64,000 nucleotides of DNA from Deltaproteobacteria bacterium (lineage in GTDB: Bacteria > JAMCPX01). The notes under the pieces were generated by a model, which worked only from the letters and a program-made list of their open reading frames with translations, searched no databases and was not told the origin of the DNA. Where the stretch lies: positions 1 to 64,000 of the forward strand of contig JAMCPX010000001.1 in the NCBI GenBank assembly GCA_023382265.1. The letters are read 5' to 3'. The translations under genes and the position numbers were made by a program. Positions 63,499 to 64,000 of this stretch are shown one piece after another (position 1 is the stretch's first letter; every line of letters begins with the position of its first letter).

Positions 63499-63816
63499 GA
63501 TTAACCCAAAAAATACAAGAACAAATTCCCGATGGCTCGCCGGTACATTTGACCGGTGTCTTAAACTCATTGTTAAAGATCCGAACGGATGCTTCTGAAG
63601 GTGAGAAAAGGGAAACCGTATTGACACCACATATTTATGCAGCAACAATTCTGCGCACACAGTGTTGAAGGAAAACTACCGCAAAACTCAAAAAATGGTG
63701 ACCTATTTCGTTTAACTTCGGCAAAACATCCTCTATAATCGGCTTATTGGTACTTTCGTGAGCGTTCCATTTAAACGGTGTTGAACAGATTTGCTACTTA
63801 TGCTACATGAATATCC
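63499..63816 (+). other. Gap between rimO and cas6, with a promoter-like element
   Basis: 318 bases. It contains no gene or repeat array that I can support. A short stem CCGGT/ACCGG lies just after rimO without a T-run. A perfect TATAAT (63734-63739) with TTTAAC 17 bases upstream (63711-63716) points toward the cas6 gene, with a ~70-base leader. Confidence 0.55.
63711..63739 (+). promoter_or_regulatory. Promoter-like element upstream of cas6
   Basis: TTTAAC-N17-TATAAT. The -10 box is perfect; the -35 box matches poorly (three positions). The predicted start would be near 63747. Confidence 0.42.
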
Positions 63817-64000
63817 ATGAGGGTTAAATTCACTTTAATACCTAACAACAGCAATAAAGCTTTACAAGTAAACTACAACTATTTTCTGACAAGCCTTATC
63901 TATAATATCATCGAACATTCTTCAAAGGATTATTCGCACTTCCTCCATGACACAGGATACAGACTCGGTGGCAGCAAAAATGGATTCAAACTTTTTACAT
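63817..64000 (+). CDS. cas6: Cas6 family CRISPR endoribonuclease (partial, 5' end only)
   Basis: 61 codons before the window ends. The sequence MRVKFTLIPNNSNKALQVN followed by NYFLTSLIYNII, then SHFLHDTGYR and GFKLFT, is the standard N-terminus of Cas6 (first ferredoxin-like fold; FLHDxGY and F-K-L-F-T are signature). It cuts CRISPR precursor RNA in the repeat. A TGA six bases before the ATG fixes the start; no clear Shine-Dalgarno is seen. The catalytic and glycine-rich parts lie off the window. cas and CRISPR genes should follow at the right. Confidence 0.87.
   Translation, partial: MRVKFTLIPNNSNKALQVNYNYFLTSLIYNIIEHSSKDYSHFLHDTGYRLGGSKNGFKLFT

Noticed and set aside
63499-63816. CRISPR array or leader before cas6
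   Set aside because: No repeated unit of any length was seen in these 318 bases.

Overview
The window looks like chromosomal DNA of a Gram-negative, probably deltaproteobacterium-like (Desulfobacterota/Myxococcota-type) anaerobe or facultative anaerobe. This placement is inference. It rests on lipoproteins and an OmpA-type outer-membrane protein, nitric oxide reductase, beta-oxidation style operons, an ExeA-type ATPase next to a giant TPR protein, an FrzS-like pseudo-receiver/coiled-coil protein, and a split archaeal-type glutamate synthase. Most of the window is moderately AT-rich. The first ~4 kb and hemH are visibly richer in G+C.

Layout. (1) 1-6886, minus strand: a compact aryl-polyene/flexirubin-like operon with two acyl carrier proteins, a fused ketosynthase/chain-length-factor-like protein, a CrtI-like FAD oxidoreductase, an MIO-type aromatic amino acid ammonia lyase, a hotdog thioesterase and the start of a FakA-like DAK2 kinase running off the left edge. 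(2) 7235-12335, plus strand: a five-gene split glutamate synthase, then tRNA-Arg(TCT), tRNA-Pro(TGG) and tRNA-Leu(TAA). (3) 12900-17373: UPF0173 metallohydrolase, an acyl-CoA synthetase translationally coupled to a Sir2 deacylase, and a DNA-repair-type radical SAM protein with a helix-hairpin-helix. (4) 17425-22204, minus: SRPBCC protein, CoA-transferase A/B, DUF35, a thiolase-like protein lacking the nucleophilic cysteine, and acyl-CoA dehydrogenase. (5) 22442-29975, minus: ExeA-like ATPase, TPR protein, aspartate aminotransferase, coaD, rsmD (apparently with an ACG start) and a sugar-kinase-like protein.

(6) 30255-36946, plus: a type III restriction-modification system whose mod and res genes are separated by five small genes: an MNT nucleotidyltransferase/HEPN pair, a membrane-anchored TIR protein, an acidic protein of unknown function and a second HEPN protein. 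This nested defence/toxin cassette is the strongest candidate for an undescribed system. (7) 37027-41759: hemH, protoporphyrinogen oxidase and a YHS-HMA copper ATPase. (8) 41922-47202: response-regulator diguanylate cyclase, a DnaJ-like protein, nucleoside phosphorylase, and a MoxR ATPase with a CoxE-type VWA protein. (9) 47235-57751, minus: alpha/beta hydrolase, pseudo-receiver protein, short MetH, two propeller-like lipoproteins, OmpA-type protein, membrane M28 peptidase and MltG. (10) 58005-60021, minus: norB and an unusual two-heme norC behind an FNR-like box. (11) 60167-63498, plus: a lipoprotein hydrolase and rimO. (12) 63817 to the right edge: the first 61 codons of a Cas6-like CRISPR endoribonuclease, so a CRISPR-Cas locus probably begins just beyond the window.

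No insertion sequence, prophage or CRISPR array was found inside the window. Motif positions were counted by hand. Family assignments come from recognised motifs, not from searches.
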